Virus record (IMG/VR): IMGVR_UViG_3300047509_000139
Coordinates: 1 to 61,500 of that record
DNA: 61,500 nucleotides
From: a virus
Direction: 5' to 3' (one strand)
Positions 23,048 to 30,688 of the stretch are shown piece by piece. Each line of letters starts with the position of its first letter. Position 1 is the stretch's first letter. A program made the position numbers and the translations under genes. The notes under the pieces are model-generated. The model searched no databases, had not been told where the DNA came from, and saw only the letters and a list, made by a program, of their open reading frames with translations.

Positions 23048-23232
23048 CGGGCGTCATCCTTCCGGCTCCGCGCGATGGCGGCGCGAAGCAGTGGCATTTC
23101 TCCGGCGAGAGCGTCCTGTGCGTACCGCATTTGCCGCTTCAGATAATCGACAGACTGCGTATTTGTAAGTTCTAGGCGCGTGAATGCCTGAATAGCCGCC
23201 TTGCGAAGTTCAATAAGCGCCATAAGCGCCAT
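23044..23232 (-). CDS. 62-aa helical protein
   Basis: Alpha-helical, Leu/Ala/Arg-rich (SVDYLKRQMRYAQDALAGE). A second in-frame ATG at 23223 is equally possible as start. Confidence 0.5.
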   Translation of the reverse strand: MALMALIELRKAAIQAFTRLELTNTQSVDYLKRQMRYAQDALAGEMPLLRAAIARSRKDDAR

Positions 23233-23239
23233 CGTGTCC

Positions 23240-23623
23240 TCACTCTCCCGCTGGCCTAGCTCGTAGGCGGCCTAGCACGTCGCGCAATTCTTCGATGCGC
23301 GCCGCAAGTTGGCATTCTCGGCAGAGCGGAAACCGCAATGGCCGATGGCCGGGCTTTTCGCACAACCTATTTACGTCAAATGCAGTAACGGCCACCGCTG
23401 CCTGCCTGATTTCCGCCACCCTCCGGTCGCCCTCGGCTCGCTCGGCGGCCACGGCGGCTTGGATCTCGGCCTTGCGCTGCACGATAGGGTCCTGCATTGA
23501 GCGCACCCGCTCGCCCGTCCCGTAAAACTCTATTACCTCTTTCGCGTCCACTTCCGTGCGTCCGCTCCAGTCCGTTCTCGGCTTCGGCGGCAACTCCCGC
23601 GCTGCGTCGATGTGATCGCTCAT
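23240..23623 (-). CDS. hypothetical protein
   Basis: 127 aa from the ATG overlapping the upstream stop. Ala/Glu/Arg-rich helix in the middle (RKAEIQAAVAAERAEGDRRV), then RPLRFPLCRECQ, one CxxC. Function unknown. Confidence 0.55.
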   Translation of the reverse strand: MSDHIDAARELPPKPRTDWSGRTEVDAKEVIEFYGTGERVRSMQDPIVQRKAEIQAAVAAERAEGDRRVAEIRQAAVAVTAFDVNRLCEKPGHRPLRFPLCRECQLAARIEELRDVLGRLRARPAGE

Positions 23624-23844
23624 ACACTCCTCCCGTATCTGCAATCCGCGCGGTGATTCCTTCGTCGGAGATCAGAACGGCAACGCGGGCAGATATGCTT
23701 GCTCCACTCTTCCATCGGGTCTTCCTCCACCATTCGCTTCCACTTGCACAAGACATCGAAAGCGAGCTGCTCTTCAGCGGAGCCGCCGCGCGATTGCTCC
23801 ATCTGTGCATAGGCCAGCAGGATCGCGAATTCTACTACGGTCAC
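23620..23844 (-). CDS. small zinc-ribbon protein
   Basis: 74 aa, GTG start in GTGA overlap. Helical N-terminus; HICPRCRSDLRRRNHRADC at the C-terminus fits a Cys2HisCys finger. Confidence 0.6.
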   Translation of the reverse strand: MTVVEFAILLAYAQMEQSRGGSAEEQLAFDVLCKWKRMVEEDPMEEWSKHICPRCRSDLRRRNHRADCRYGRSV

Positions 23845-24215
23845 GTCGCCCTCCCGAACTTCATCCTACCGCCCATCGTCTCAACCCACCTGGTCACAGA
23901 CTTGCGCTTCTTGACGTACTTCGCTCGCTCCGCTTCCGCCTCGTACGAGTGGCAGTAGAAGCCTCCGTTCGCCTTGCGGTACCGGAACGCGAGCGAGTGA
24001 CCGCACTTCTGCTTCGTCGGCTCCCTCACCCCGGTCATCTCCGCCGCCTTACACCACTTCAGGAACTCCGGATCGTCCCACGGCTGCCACTTGATGAACA
24101 GGCTTCCGCCGGATATCCATATCCCGCTGAACTCACCAGCGCGGCGCTTCTCCAGGAGTCGCGCGACGATCAGGTCTTTCTCTGCGTTGGTCAGCGGTTG
24201 ACGAGGAGCGGTCAT
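23841..24215 (-). CDS. hypothetical protein
   Basis: 124 aa. N-terminal helix, PLTNAEKDLIVARLLEKRR, then strands (IWISGGSLFIKWQPW) and CGHSLAFRYRKANGGFYCHS with one Cys pair. The C-terminus is basic (KKRKSVTRW). No family recognised. Confidence 0.55.
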   Translation of the reverse strand: MTAPRQPLTNAEKDLIVARLLEKRRAGEFSGIWISGGSLFIKWQPWDDPEFLKWCKAAEMTGVREPTKQKCGHSLAFRYRKANGGFYCHSYEAEAERAKYVKKRKSVTRWVETMGGRMKFGRAT

Positions 24216-24505
24216 CGGTTAACCCTCTGGCGCAGTTCATCGATCTCAGCCGCGAGTTTCTGACACCGGTCCGCCTGGTTCTTCCAATCGTCGGCGCACT
24301 TGTTGATGATCTTGCCGCAGTCGCTCAGTAATCCCCAGATTCCGCATACGGACTGAATCGAGAGGCCGATTACGATGGCAAGGCAGATCCATCTCCACAT
24401 CTCATCTGGATGTTTTCCTACCGCGAAACCGTTGATTGCTACACAGATAATTAGCACTAATGATCCGTATGGATACCTTTGAAGCTTCGGGAGAGGTTCG
24501 GTCAT
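24212..24505 (-). CDS. small membrane protein with two helices
   Basis: 97 aa. Hydrophobic segments GSLVLIICVAINGFAVG and WRWICLAIVIGLSIQSVCGI, followed by a soluble coiled-coil tail (CQKLAAEIDELRQRV). Topology suggests an inner-membrane anchor. Role unknown. Confidence 0.65.
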   Translation of the reverse strand: MTEPLPKLQRYPYGSLVLIICVAINGFAVGKHPDEMWRWICLAIVIGLSIQSVCGIWGLLSDCGKIINKCADDWKNQADRCQKLAAEIDELRQRVNR

Positions 24506-25848
24506 GCTTCCGCCTCATAGCCGACGTCTTCCGCACGGTTCTCGAATTTTGTCATCGCGTGCAAGAAAACAAGATTTGCTATGCCGATGGGTCCGTTGCG
24601 CTGTTTTGCGATTATTAACTCAGCCAACCCATGCAAGTCTTCACGGTCGCGCTTGTAAACTTCTTCACGATAGATGAATCCTACGAGGTCAGCGTCCTGC
24701 TCAATCGCACCAGATTCTCTGAGATCACTCAACTGTGGGCGGTGGTCGCCGGTGCGGTTCTCCACAGCGCGGCTCAACTGAGACAATACCAGCAGCGGTA
24801 TCTTGAGGTCCTTTGCGAGTAGTTTCATCCCGCGCGACAACCCGCTCACTTCCTGGTTGCGGTTCTCCCCGCGCCCGCTCATCAGTTGCAGATAGTCCAC
24901 GATAGCCAGTTTAACTCCGTGCTCTGCCTTGAGCCTCCGCAGTTTTGCGCTCATTTGCGCCATGCTAATACCGGCTGAGTCGTCGATGTACAGAGGGGCT
25001 TCAGTCAGTTCGTGCAGCGCGTGGTTCAACTTCTCACGCTCGTGCTGATTCAGATAACCCATTCGGAACTTCCAGCTATCTACCCGCGCCGCAGCGCAGA
25101 GCATCCGTACGAGGAGCGACTCCTTCGACATCTCCAGCGAGAATATTGCAACCGGTTCTTTGAGTTTCAGCACCACGTGCTGCGCGATGTTCAAGCCCAA
25201 CGATGTCTTCCCCATGGAAGGTCGGCCGGCCAGAATCAGCAGGTCTCCTTCATGTAACCCTCCGGTGTAGTCATCGAACTTCACGAACCCAGTACTCAGT
25301 CCTTTCGCGTGTTTGCTCGGGTCCAAAAACTCGCTTATCCCGCCTGGGTACGCCTGCAAGATCTGAAGCGGCGTCCGCGGGCCGTCTCCATTCACGTTGC
25401 CGTCGCCGATCTTGAGCAGCTCGTGGTTCGCACCAGCCAGGATTTCCTCGGCCGATTCCTCACCGTTAAGACAGCGGTTCATGATATGCTGAGCCGCGAA
25501 GATCGTTTGCCGCAGCGCGTGCTTCTCACGGACGATCCGAACGTAGCCCTCGATGTTGGGGACCTGAGGCAGCCCTTCATCGAGGTCCATCAGGTAGCTA
25601 AACCCACCGACGGATTCCAGTTCGCCGTTCTTCATGATTTCATTGGCAAGCGTGACGCGGTCGATCTTTTCACCACGCGAGTTCAGGTCTATCATCCGCT
25701 TGAATATGCGGCGATGTTTTTCGAGGCTGAAGGCGTCCGCGCTGAGCACTGAGGCCGCGTCTCCGAATAGGTCTCCGTTCAGTTGGATCGAGCCAAGGAT
25801 AAACCTCTCCGCGTCCAGATTTGAAGGAAGTCCCTTTTCTCTGTTCAT
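24502..25848 (-). CDS. dnaB: replicative DNA helicase DnaB
   Basis: 448 aa from the ATG that overlaps the upstream TGA; a longer start (25854) adds two residues. N-terminal helical domain (DAERFILGSIQLN), Walker A GRPSMGKTSLGL, FSLEMSKESL, Walker B LAIVDYLQLM, QLSRAVENR (arginine-finger region) and SDLRESGAIEQDADLV are the standard DnaB motifs. It is the 5'-3' hexameric helicase at the fork. It shares the operon with the DUF1376 replication protein that opens the operon. Confidence 0.97.
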   Translation of the reverse strand: MNREKGLPSNLDAERFILGSIQLNGDLFGDAASVLSADAFSLEKHRRIFKRMIDLNSRGEKIDRVTLANEIMKNGELESVGGFSYLMDLDEGLPQVPNIEGYVRIVREKHALRQTIFAAQHIMNRCLNGEESAEEILAGANHELLKIGDGNVNGDGPRTPLQILQAYPGGISEFLDPSKHAKGLSTGFVKFDDYTGGLHEGDLLILAGRPSMGKTSLGLNIAQHVVLKLKEPVAIFSLEMSKESLLVRMLCAAARVDSWKFRMGYLNQHEREKLNHALHELTEAPLYIDDSAGISMAQMSAKLRRLKAEHGVKLAIVDYLQLMSGRGENRNQEVSGLSRGMKLLAKDLKIPLLVLSQLSRAVENRTGDHRPQLSDLRESGAIEQDADLVGFIYREEVYKRDREDLHGLAELIIAKQRNGPIGIANLVFLHAMTKFENRAEDVGYEAEA

Positions 25849-26357
25849 TGGCATACCTTCATTTTGTCTGCGATAGGATTCCCTGGTTTGACGTACTGCC
25901 TCCAGTGAATAAACTCGCTATTGTGCCAGAAACCCCACTCGCGTTCCGCCCTAAGCACGATCACGAGCGTCCAGCAGGACTTCTCAGGAACGGTTAGTCG
26001 GTGAATATAGTTTGCTGGGAAGGATCGTATCCACGGCGCTCGATATTCGCGAGCCTTTCTTCCAAACCCCACGATTGCTGAATCTGGCGTCCACTCAAAG
26101 TAGCGGCCTTTCAACCCTATCGAGATGAAGCGCTTGGGAATTATATACATGACTACCTTGGGAATAATGTATATAATTCCCAAGCGCTTCGGATGATCGT
26201 GAAGGTCCAGTGACCAATCATCGTTTACGAAATGATGAAGGTAAATTCCGCGACCGTGGCGGAGCTTTAGGACCGTCCAGCGCCAGAGGTACGTTGGGCA
26301 TCGGTTCGCGCCGTTGATCTCCTCCGGCTTCCCGAACAATCGCGTGAGTATATTCAT
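25845..26357 (-). CDS. cupin-like phage protein with an in-frame palindromic insertion
   Basis: 170 aa. GRGIYLHHFVNDDWSLDLHD, RAPWIRSFPANYIHRLTVPE and CWTLVIVLRAEREWGFWHNS match a phage family with a cupin-like barrel (conserved LHDHP, HRL and WGF). Between LHDHPKR and FISIGLKGRY there are 17 extra residues (LGIIYIIPKVVMYIIPKR) not expected in the family. They are encoded by a 51-bp insert that is almost a perfect palindrome (26,127-26,190). The frame is kept. Confidence 0.7.
   Translation of the reverse strand: MNILTRLFGKPEEINGANRCPTYLWRWTVLKLRHGRGIYLHHFVNDDWSLDLHDHPKRLGIIYIIPKVVMYIIPKRFISIGLKGRYFEWTPDSAIVGFGRKAREYRAPWIRSFPANYIHRLTVPEKSCWTLVIVLRAEREWGFWHNSEFIHWRQYVKPGNPIADKMKVCQ
26127..26190. 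repeat. 24-bp perfect inverted repeat within a coding region
   Basis: Arms 26,127-26,150 and 26,167-26,190 pair perfectly over 24 bp around a 16-nt spacer. It is A/T-rich (TATATA core) inside a G/C-richer gene. The flanking native sequence GAAGCGCTTC is itself palindromic and has been split. The copy duplicates AAGCGC at the insertion point, as an insertion would. Confidence 0.9.
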
Positions 26358-26560
26358 CAGCAGAATCCCTCGCCAAGTTGTTCCGCTGTAGGTTGCGGGT
26401 TTAGACGGCAGTCGCGCTCTTTTTTAGTTTCCAGCCGCTCAATATCCACCATGTCACATTTTGGATACCGCCTATCGTGGTTTGCCCTGGATTCACGCAC
26501 AAGCGGAGCCAGCGCTTCCGAAGCCCAGTAAATGCGCCGCATGGGTCCCATTCCTGGCAT
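26357..26560 (-). CDS. 67-aa hypothetical protein
   Basis: MPGMGPMRRIYWASEALAPL, then a basic helical region rich in Arg/Asp/Lys and the end AEQLGEGFC. The start shares a base with the upstream TAA (TAATG). Function unknown. Confidence 0.55.
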   Translation of the reverse strand: MPGMGPMRRIYWASEALAPLVRESRANHDRRYPKCDMVDIERLETKKERDCRLNPQPTAEQLGEGFC

Positions 26561-26892
26561 TACTTCACCGCCTTGATTACTCGCGCCAAAGCGGCGATCT
26601 TCTGAGCAGCCGTCGCGTGCCACGTTGACGCAGCAGTCGCATTGCTCCAGACCTCGAAGGAAAACTGCTCGTCGATCTGTGCGCGGTAGCCGAGAGCAAT
26701 CAGCCGTTCCTCGACTTCGTACAGGGCATCGAGAGTAAGTTGTCGCGGGCCGCTGATCCGCCACCAGCCTTCCGGTCTACTTGTCAATCCGTGCCATTGC
26801 AAGTCATCTAAATCCATCGTTGCAAAGTTCGGTTCCATCCACGTACAGATCTGTTCTTCGTTTGTCTCGGCAATGCCGATACCGATGCTCAC
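26560..26892 (-). CDS. hypothetical protein
   Basis: 110 aa from a GTG overlapping the upstream TGA. Begins with SIGIGIAETNEEQICTWMEP; the middle (WWRISGPRQLTLDALYEVEE) is typical of a small alpha/beta fold and the C-terminus is an Ala-rich helix. No family recognised. Confidence 0.55.
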   Translation of the reverse strand: MSIGIGIAETNEEQICTWMEPNFATMDLDDLQWHGLTSRPEGWWRISGPRQLTLDALYEVEERLIALGYRAQIDEQFSFEVWSNATAASTWHATAAQKIAALARVIKAVK

Positions 26893-27230
26893 TGGATAAC
26901 CTCCGCGTATACGCCGGGTGCTTTCTTGCGGAGGTCGTGAATGCTTCGGCAACCAGTAAGGCTCTTAAACTCCGCTAACTCGCGCTCTATGTTTTCGGAT
27001 GTATCCTCCGCTCGATTGGCGGATTCCTGGCATTGAAGCGCATACTCCTGCGCTTCCCGAAGTTCCGTTAGGCGCGCTTTCTCATCGGTCCTCAGCGGAT
27101 CAACGCAAGCCGTCGGCATCTTGTCGCAACCGTCGTCCGGACCGAAGTGCGCCCAGGCGGCCTTTCGAGAGCGGAACACTTCATCGCAATGAAAGCAGCG
27201 CCACGATTTGCGCTTTGGTTTGATACTCAT
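26889..27230 (-). CDS. C2H2 zinc-finger and coiled-coil protein
   Basis: 113 aa. WRCFHCDEVFRSRKAAWAHF is a C2H2 finger; the next 60 residues form a coiled coil (RLTELREAQEYALQCQESAN). Probable DNA or RNA binder. Confidence 0.65.
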   Translation of the reverse strand: MSIKPKRKSWRCFHCDEVFRSRKAAWAHFGPDDGCDKMPTACVDPLRTDEKARLTELREAQEYALQCQESANRAEDTSENIERELAEFKSLTGCRSIHDLRKKAPGVYAEVIQ

Positions 27231-27700
27231 AGTGCCGCCTCAAATTCAGCTTCTTCGCGCTTATTCTGCTCAGCTAGCAACTTCAACCTGCGCGCGTAGT
27301 AATCCAGGATCGGTGCGCGGTAGTCGATCAGGAAGTTCTCAAACGGCTTGGCACCGTGGCAGAGACATCCCCATACAAGAATGCCTCCAGGTCCGTCCAT
27401 GACGGCGACTGAAGAATCAATCGAGTTCTGGATGTATTTGTCGGGATCGATAGCCGCGTTCGCCAGCAACCCCGCCAACTCGCCGTCTTCGTAATCCAGA
27501 TCGGTATTACTACAGAAATGCGTCCTCCCGCAACGACAGGTTGTAACGAGCGTACCGCCAAACTGAAAAGCATCCCAGAATTGCTCAGAGGCTTCCTCGG
27601 TGGGTACCGGTACCTTGCGCGGCGTTGGCAACTCGCGGCGCTTACGGATTTCAGTTAAGAGACCAAACTGAAACCGAACGCCAAATAGCTCGATTCTCAC
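27227..27700 (-). CDS. hypothetical Cys-containing protein
   Basis: 157 aa from a GTG in GTGA overlap. CRCGRTHFCSN near residue 60 and CLCHGAKPF near residue 120 may form one zinc site. The C-terminus is a charged helix. Related proteins occur in phages; no function known. Confidence 0.6.
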   Translation of the reverse strand: MRIELFGVRFQFGLLTEIRKRRELPTPRKVPVPTEEASEQFWDAFQFGGTLVTTCRCGRTHFCSNTDLDYEDGELAGLLANAAIDPDKYIQNSIDSSVAVMDGPGGILVWGCLCHGAKPFENFLIDYRAPILDYYARRLKLLAEQNKREEAEFEAAL

Positions 27701-28101
27701 TGTATCGTTCCTTCCCGCTCTGCGTCTTTCGCCCTGAGCCACTGCCCGCGCGGACATATGCAGCGAGCACCGTTGACGAAGTAGCCCCAGCGAGGCGTCC
27801 ATCCATCCACTCCGATAGCATCCGCAGGCAGTTTGCACAACTCACAACCATCCGGAGCCTTCTCGGACTTTGCGGTTTCGCGTGCGATCTTGACCAGCTC
27901 AGCAATCGGGTTGTACCAGTTGGCAACGTTCTCCTGAAATATCTGGAGGACGAGTGATACGTGCATATCATCCTGGCAGTTGCGTTCAAGGGCAGCTACG
28001 ACTTCGCGCTTGCCGGTATCGCTCATGGCATCTAGCATCGGGATCGAGCTGAAAATTCTGTCGCATTCGTTTTTTACGTAATGCGTTATCGGTTTGCTCA
28101 T
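27697..28101 (-). CDS. hypothetical protein
   Basis: 134 aa from the ATG overlapping the stop of the DUF1376 gene. Helical N-terminus; GCELCKLPADAIGVDGWTPR and GARCICPRGQWLRAK suggest a metal site. ATGA and GTGA overlaps connect it to neighbours. Confidence 0.55.
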   Translation of the reverse strand: MSKPITHYVKNECDRIFSSIPMLDAMSDTGKREVVAALERNCQDDMHVSLVLQIFQENVANWYNPIAELVKIARETAKSEKAPDGCELCKLPADAIGVDGWTPRWGYFVNGARCICPRGQWLRAKDAEREGTIQ

Positions 28102-28919
28102 AGATCTTTCCACCCTTTCCGTTGTTTCTCTGGTTCCGTTCTGGCCGGCGGTCGTATTGGGCGCTTCCACTCCACTTCCAAGAACTTTAGAGGCTTAGGT
28201 ATAAAACGGGGATTGCCTTGATATTCAGGCCGGTGTGCTCCAAGTGACGAGATCCTTTGACTTTTCTGATCAGGGTCTAGTGATTTCCAACAGAACTGAA
28301 ACGCCTGAGCAAAATCATCCTCGATGAATGCGCCGCCTAGTTTTTCGTATTCACTCTTGAACACTCCGAAGTCTTCGCTCTGCTTCCAGCGCTCATTAGA
28401 AAAGTGCCCGTTCTGCGGAACCTGAACGGACGTTGAACGAACGTTAGGAACGCCCTCTCTTGTTTTTGTAGTTGAAGTAGTTGTTGTAGTAGTAGGTATA
28501 GGTATAGGTTCAACAGCCGTTGTCAAGTCCGTTGTGGTATCCGTTTGAACAGATCTTGAACGAACGTTCAACGCTCGTTCGCGTCTTGCTTGCCCTGATT
28601 TTACTCCAGCAGTTTTCTTTTGAGCATGATAGGAGAATAGACGTTCGCGGACTTCGTCTACCTTGCGATGTACCAACCTGTCTCCATTTGGAGTTGAAAC
28701 CGCCTCGAACAGTACGCAAACTTCGCTCCATGCTGACGCGAACTCGCGCCCATCCGTACCAGATATGAGCTTGATCTGGTTTTTATCAGCCGGCAAACTT
28801 CCCTCCAAGTAACAATAATCGAGTAACTCTCGGTACAATCCGCGACCGGCAAGAGACAGCTTTAAGCGCGTTTCCGATTCCCTCCAGTCGGCTATGTACC
28901 ATGGGTAAGACTGAATCAA
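28098..28919 (-). CDS. DUF1376-type replication protein
   Basis: 273 aa with a TTG start in a TTGA overlap. SYPWYIADWRESETRLKLSL and RGLYRELLDYCYLEGSLPA are the DUF1376 (YdaU-like) signature: a winged-helix domain that in lambdoid phages recruits the helicase to the origin. Residues 120-165 are a Thr/Ser-rich disordered linker. The C-terminal part (EYEKLGGAFIEDDFAQAFQF) fits a helicase-loader contact region. Being first in the operon with DnaB supports this role. Confidence 0.8.
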   Translation of the reverse strand: MIQSYPWYIADWRESETRLKLSLAGRGLYRELLDYCYLEGSLPADKNQIKLISGTDGREFASAWSEVCVLFEAVSTPNGDRLVHRKVDEVRERLFSYHAQKKTAGVKSGQARRERALNVRSRSVQTDTTTDLTTAVEPIPIPTTTTTTSTTKTREGVPNVRSTSVQVPQNGHFSNERWKQSEDFGVFKSEYEKLGGAFIEDDFAQAFQFCWKSLDPDQKSQRISSLGAHRPEYQGNPRFIPKPLKFLEVEWKRPIRPPARTEPEKQRKGWKDL

Positions 28920-29008
28920 ATGACCGATTCCTCCCAGTAGCGCAGTAGATACTCAGCGAGTTGTTCGGCGGACGCACTTCTAGCGTCCAACGTGTTCGAA
29001 TCGTTCAT
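28916..29008 (-). CDS. 30-aa leader-like small protein
   Basis: MNDSNTLDARSASAEQLAEY and four-base overlap with the TTG of the DUF1376 gene. First reading frame of the replication operon; might couple or regulate its translation. Confidence 0.45.
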   Translation of the reverse strand: MNDSNTLDARSASAEQLAEYLLRYWEESVI

Positions 29009-29151
29009 TGTTTCCCCAAACCCACGAGGAACAGTCGTGGGGGGCCGGATGGCGGGTTTGGGAGTTGGTTTGGAACCACCCAAGCCCCGTGTCCGACTGC
29101 TTGCCTACGCCGCGGGGATCAGCCGCTTGCGGTTGAACATCAGGCTTTCAA
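29009..29151. other. leader of the replication operon
   Basis: About 140 nt between the -10 box of the leftward promoter and the first gene. A CCCACGA/TCGTGGG hairpin sits at 29,028-29,048 and several GGTTTGGG repeats lie beside it. No gene seen; the region could be a regulatory leader, but no class is recognised. Confidence 0.4.
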
Positions 29152-29180
29152 ACTATACTACGACGCGGACCGAATTGCAA
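29152..29180 (-). promoter_or_regulatory. leftward replication-operon promoter
   Basis: -35 TTGCAA (29,175-29,180), exact 17-nt spacer, -10 TATAGT (29,152-29,157). Points to the DUF1376/DnaB operon. Confidence 0.8.
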
Positions 29181-29226
29181 TAGAAAACTATATATCAAGT
29201 AGCGGACAGAAAGCAACGGGAAAATA

Positions 29227-29255
29227 TTGCAATCGCGCCGGAGACGGCTTATAAT
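29227..29255 (+). promoter_or_regulatory. rightward tRNA-array promoter
   Basis: -35 TTGCAA (29,227-29,232), 17-nt spacer, consensus -10 TATAAT (29,250-29,255). It uses the same -35 as the opposing promoter 47 bp away. A hairpin GCATGG/CCATGC follows at 29,258-29,278. Confidence 0.88.
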
Positions 29256-29339
29256 CCTTGCATGGACCACGCAACCATGCGACTAAGCAGTTCACTCCGG
29301 TCCTTGTTATCACTCTGTTTGTATAGTTGGTAATCCCAC

Positions 29340-29430
29340 CGAAGGGATGGGAGCAGTTGGCCGCTCCGCTCGTTTGCTAAACGAGAAATCCTTTTGGGAC
29401 ACGAGGGTTCGATTCCCTCCCCTTCGGCCA
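29340..29430 (+). tRNA. tRNA-Ser (GCU)
   Basis: Acceptor CGAAGGG/CCCTTCG, loop TTGCTAA, long variable arm, T-loop TTCGATT, encoded CCA. Confidence 0.95.
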
Positions 29431-29455
29431 TAGCTCTTTGACATCTGAATCTTTT

Positions 29456-29543
29456 GGGTGGTTCGTCTAGCGGCAATGGCTCCTGGCTGTAACCCAGGCG
29501 ACGGTCTCCGTCTACATAGGTTCGAGTCCTATACCACCCACCA
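29456..29543 (+). tRNA. tRNA-Tyr (GUA)
   Basis: Acceptor GGGTGGT/ACCACCC, anticodon stem CCTGG/CCAGG, loop CTGTAAC, long variable arm, encoded CCA. Confidence 0.95.
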
Positions 29544-29546
29544 TGT

Positions 29547-29631
29547 GGCCCTCTGGCGTAATTGGCAGCCGCGCTGGTCCTAGAAACCAGTGCCTTCGGG
29601 CGTAAGAGTTCAAGTCTCTTGGGGGCCACCA
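29547..29631 (+). tRNA. tRNA-Leu (UAG)
   Basis: Acceptor GGCCCTC/GGGGGCC, anticodon loop CCTAGAA, long variable arm, T-loop TTCAAGT, encoded CCA. Confidence 0.95.
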
Positions 29632-29639
29632 AAGTTTTT

Positions 29640-29723
29640 AGGCCCGTGGTGGAACGGTTTACGCAGCGCGCTCAAAACGCGTGGTCTTCGGACATGAGGG
29701 TTCGACTCCCTCCGGGCCTACCA
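29640..29723 (+). tRNA. tRNA-Leu (CAA)
   Basis: Acceptor AGGCCCG/CGGGCCT, loop CTCAAAA, long variable arm, encoded CCA. Confidence 0.94.
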
Positions 29724-29728
29724 AAGAT

Positions 29729-29804
29729 GGGGGATAGGCTCGACTGGGAGAGCGCCGGACTCCAAACCCGGTATTGCAGAGTTCGAATCTCTGATCCCCC
29801 GCCA
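29729..29804 (+). tRNA. tRNA-Trp (CCA)
   Basis: Acceptor GGGGGAT/ATCCCCC, loop CTCCAAA; the last anticodon-stem pair is an A-C mismatch. Encoded CCA. Confidence 0.93.
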
Positions 29805-29816
29805 AGAACATAATAC

Positions 29817-29891
29817 CCAGGGGATGCTGATCGGTTAAGCGGTCGCCTGCAAAGCGACTTGTGGCGGGTTCGATTCCCGCTCCCTGGTCCA
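29817..29891 (+). tRNA. tRNA-Cys (GCA)
   Basis: Acceptor CCAGGGG/TCCCTGG, anticodon stem GTCGC/GCGAC, loop CTGCAAA, encoded CCA. Confidence 0.95.
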
Positions 29892-29892
29892 C

Positions 29893-29979
29893 GGAAGGTA
29901 GGGGGCTCTGGGATGCCCAACCAGCTTCGAATACTGGCCCTCCGCAAGGATGATCGTTCGAATCGATTACCTTCCGCCA
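29893..29979 (+). tRNA. tRNA-Ser (CGA)
   Basis: Acceptor GGAAGGT/ACCTTCC, loop TTCGAAT with a C-A closing mismatch, long variable arm, encoded CCA. Confidence 0.92.
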
Positions 29980-29986
29980 CTTTCAC

Positions 29987-30071
29987 GGAGAGTACGGCAG
30001 TAGGATCTGCAATCGGGTTTGAATTCCGACGCTCCTTCGGGATGGCCGTTCGAGTCGGCTACTCTCCTCCA
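29987..30071 (+). tRNA. tRNA-Ser (UGA)
   Basis: Acceptor GGAGAGT/ACTCTCC, loop TTTGAAT, long variable arm CGCTCCTTCGGGATG, encoded CCA. Confidence 0.93.
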
Positions 30072-30079
30072 TGCCTTGC

Positions 30080-30164
30080 AGAGAGCGCCGCCGATGGTTG
30101 GCGACCGGTTTGGAACACCGGGGATTCCTTCGGGAATGCGGTTCGATTCCGCCGCTCTCTGCCA
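30080..30164 (+). tRNA. tRNA-Ser (GGA)
   Basis: Acceptor AGAGAGC/GCTCTCT, anticodon stem CCGGT/ACCGG, loop TTGGAAC, long variable arm. Fourth serine tRNA in the array. Confidence 0.94.
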
Positions 30165-30375
30165 AAATACCTGTTGCAATGTTCAAAACTTTGCTTTAGT
30201 ATTGAATTGCGAAGGAACTGCCCTACCCAGTAGGCATTTAGACTGTTTAGACAATGATTCGAACCGTCCAATTCGGGAGAAGGCCGCAAGGAACAAATCC
30301 AACGTGCGCCGCCATCATGGCAGACACGCATGAAGGCGGTCCTTAGCCCCAGTTGAACAGGTGTTGTTAGTTTTC
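30165..30375 (+). other. non-tRNA spacer with hairpins
   Basis: About 210 nt without a gene. Contains TGCC(C)TA/TAGGCA and a 10-bp hairpin CGCC-A-TCATG/CATGA-A-GGCG, a direct repeat TTTAGAC, and a possible promoter (TTGCAA at 30,174, TAGTAT 17 nt on). Could be a small RNA or a decayed tRNA stretch; no full tRNA folds here. Confidence 0.4.
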
Positions 30376-30413
30376 AACGGGGCTGATCGAAAGATTGGCC
30401 CCGTTTTGTTTTT
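30376..30413 (+). terminator. rho-independent terminator inside the tRNA array
   Basis: AACGGGGC and GCCCCGTT form an 8-bp stem around a 14-nt loop, followed by TTTTGTTTTT. Lies directly before tRNA-Pro, so part of the array may be expressed separately or by read-through. Confidence 0.85.
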
Positions 30414-30414
30414 G

Positions 30415-30488
30415 CGGGGTGTAGCTGGAAGGTCGAGCCCGTGGCCTGGGACCACGAGATTGGAGTTCAATTCTCCACACCCCGACCA
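30415..30488 (+). tRNA. tRNA-Pro (UGG)
   Basis: Acceptor CGGGGTG/CACCCCG, anticodon stem CGTGG/CCACG, loop CCTGGGA, encoded CCA. Confidence 0.94.
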
Positions 30489-30495
30489 TGAGTTT

Positions 30496-30573
30496 CGGGA
30501 TGTAGCGCAGTCTGGTCAGCGCACACGCCTCGGGCGCGTGGGGCCGCTGGTTCGAATCCAGCCATCCAGACCA
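30496..30573 (+). tRNA. tRNA-Pro (CGG)
   Basis: Acceptor CGGGATG/CATCCAG with a mismatch at pair 2, anticodon stem CACGC/GCGTG, loop CTCGGGC, encoded CCA. Confidence 0.92.
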
Positions 30574-30578
30574 AGTTC

Positions 30579-30650
30579 GCTGCGGCGAGAATCGTCACGG
30601 AAGACGGGATGCTGCTGTAAGGGCGATAACCGTAGCACCCGCGCCACAGC
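30579..30650 (+). ncRNA. 72-nt structured RNA between tRNA genes
   Basis: The ends pair as GCTGcGGCG/CGCCaCAGC (8 bp plus one C-A). Inside are CGTC-ACGGAA-GACG and CGGG(A)TGCT/AGCA(C)CCG. It has tRNA length and a closing stem like an acceptor but no T-loop or CCA, so it is not a normal tRNA. A TTGACA box follows at 30,662. Confidence 0.45.
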
Positions 30651-30688
30651 GATTCAGTTCTTTGACAATTGAAAGTCTTGATTCATAA

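Noticed and set aside
26127-26190. Inverted repeat as a transcription terminator
   Set aside because: It lies inside an uninterrupted gene and has no U-tract.
30165-30375. Possible degenerate tRNA (GATTCGAACC)
   Set aside because: No cloverleaf could be formed; described as structured spacer.
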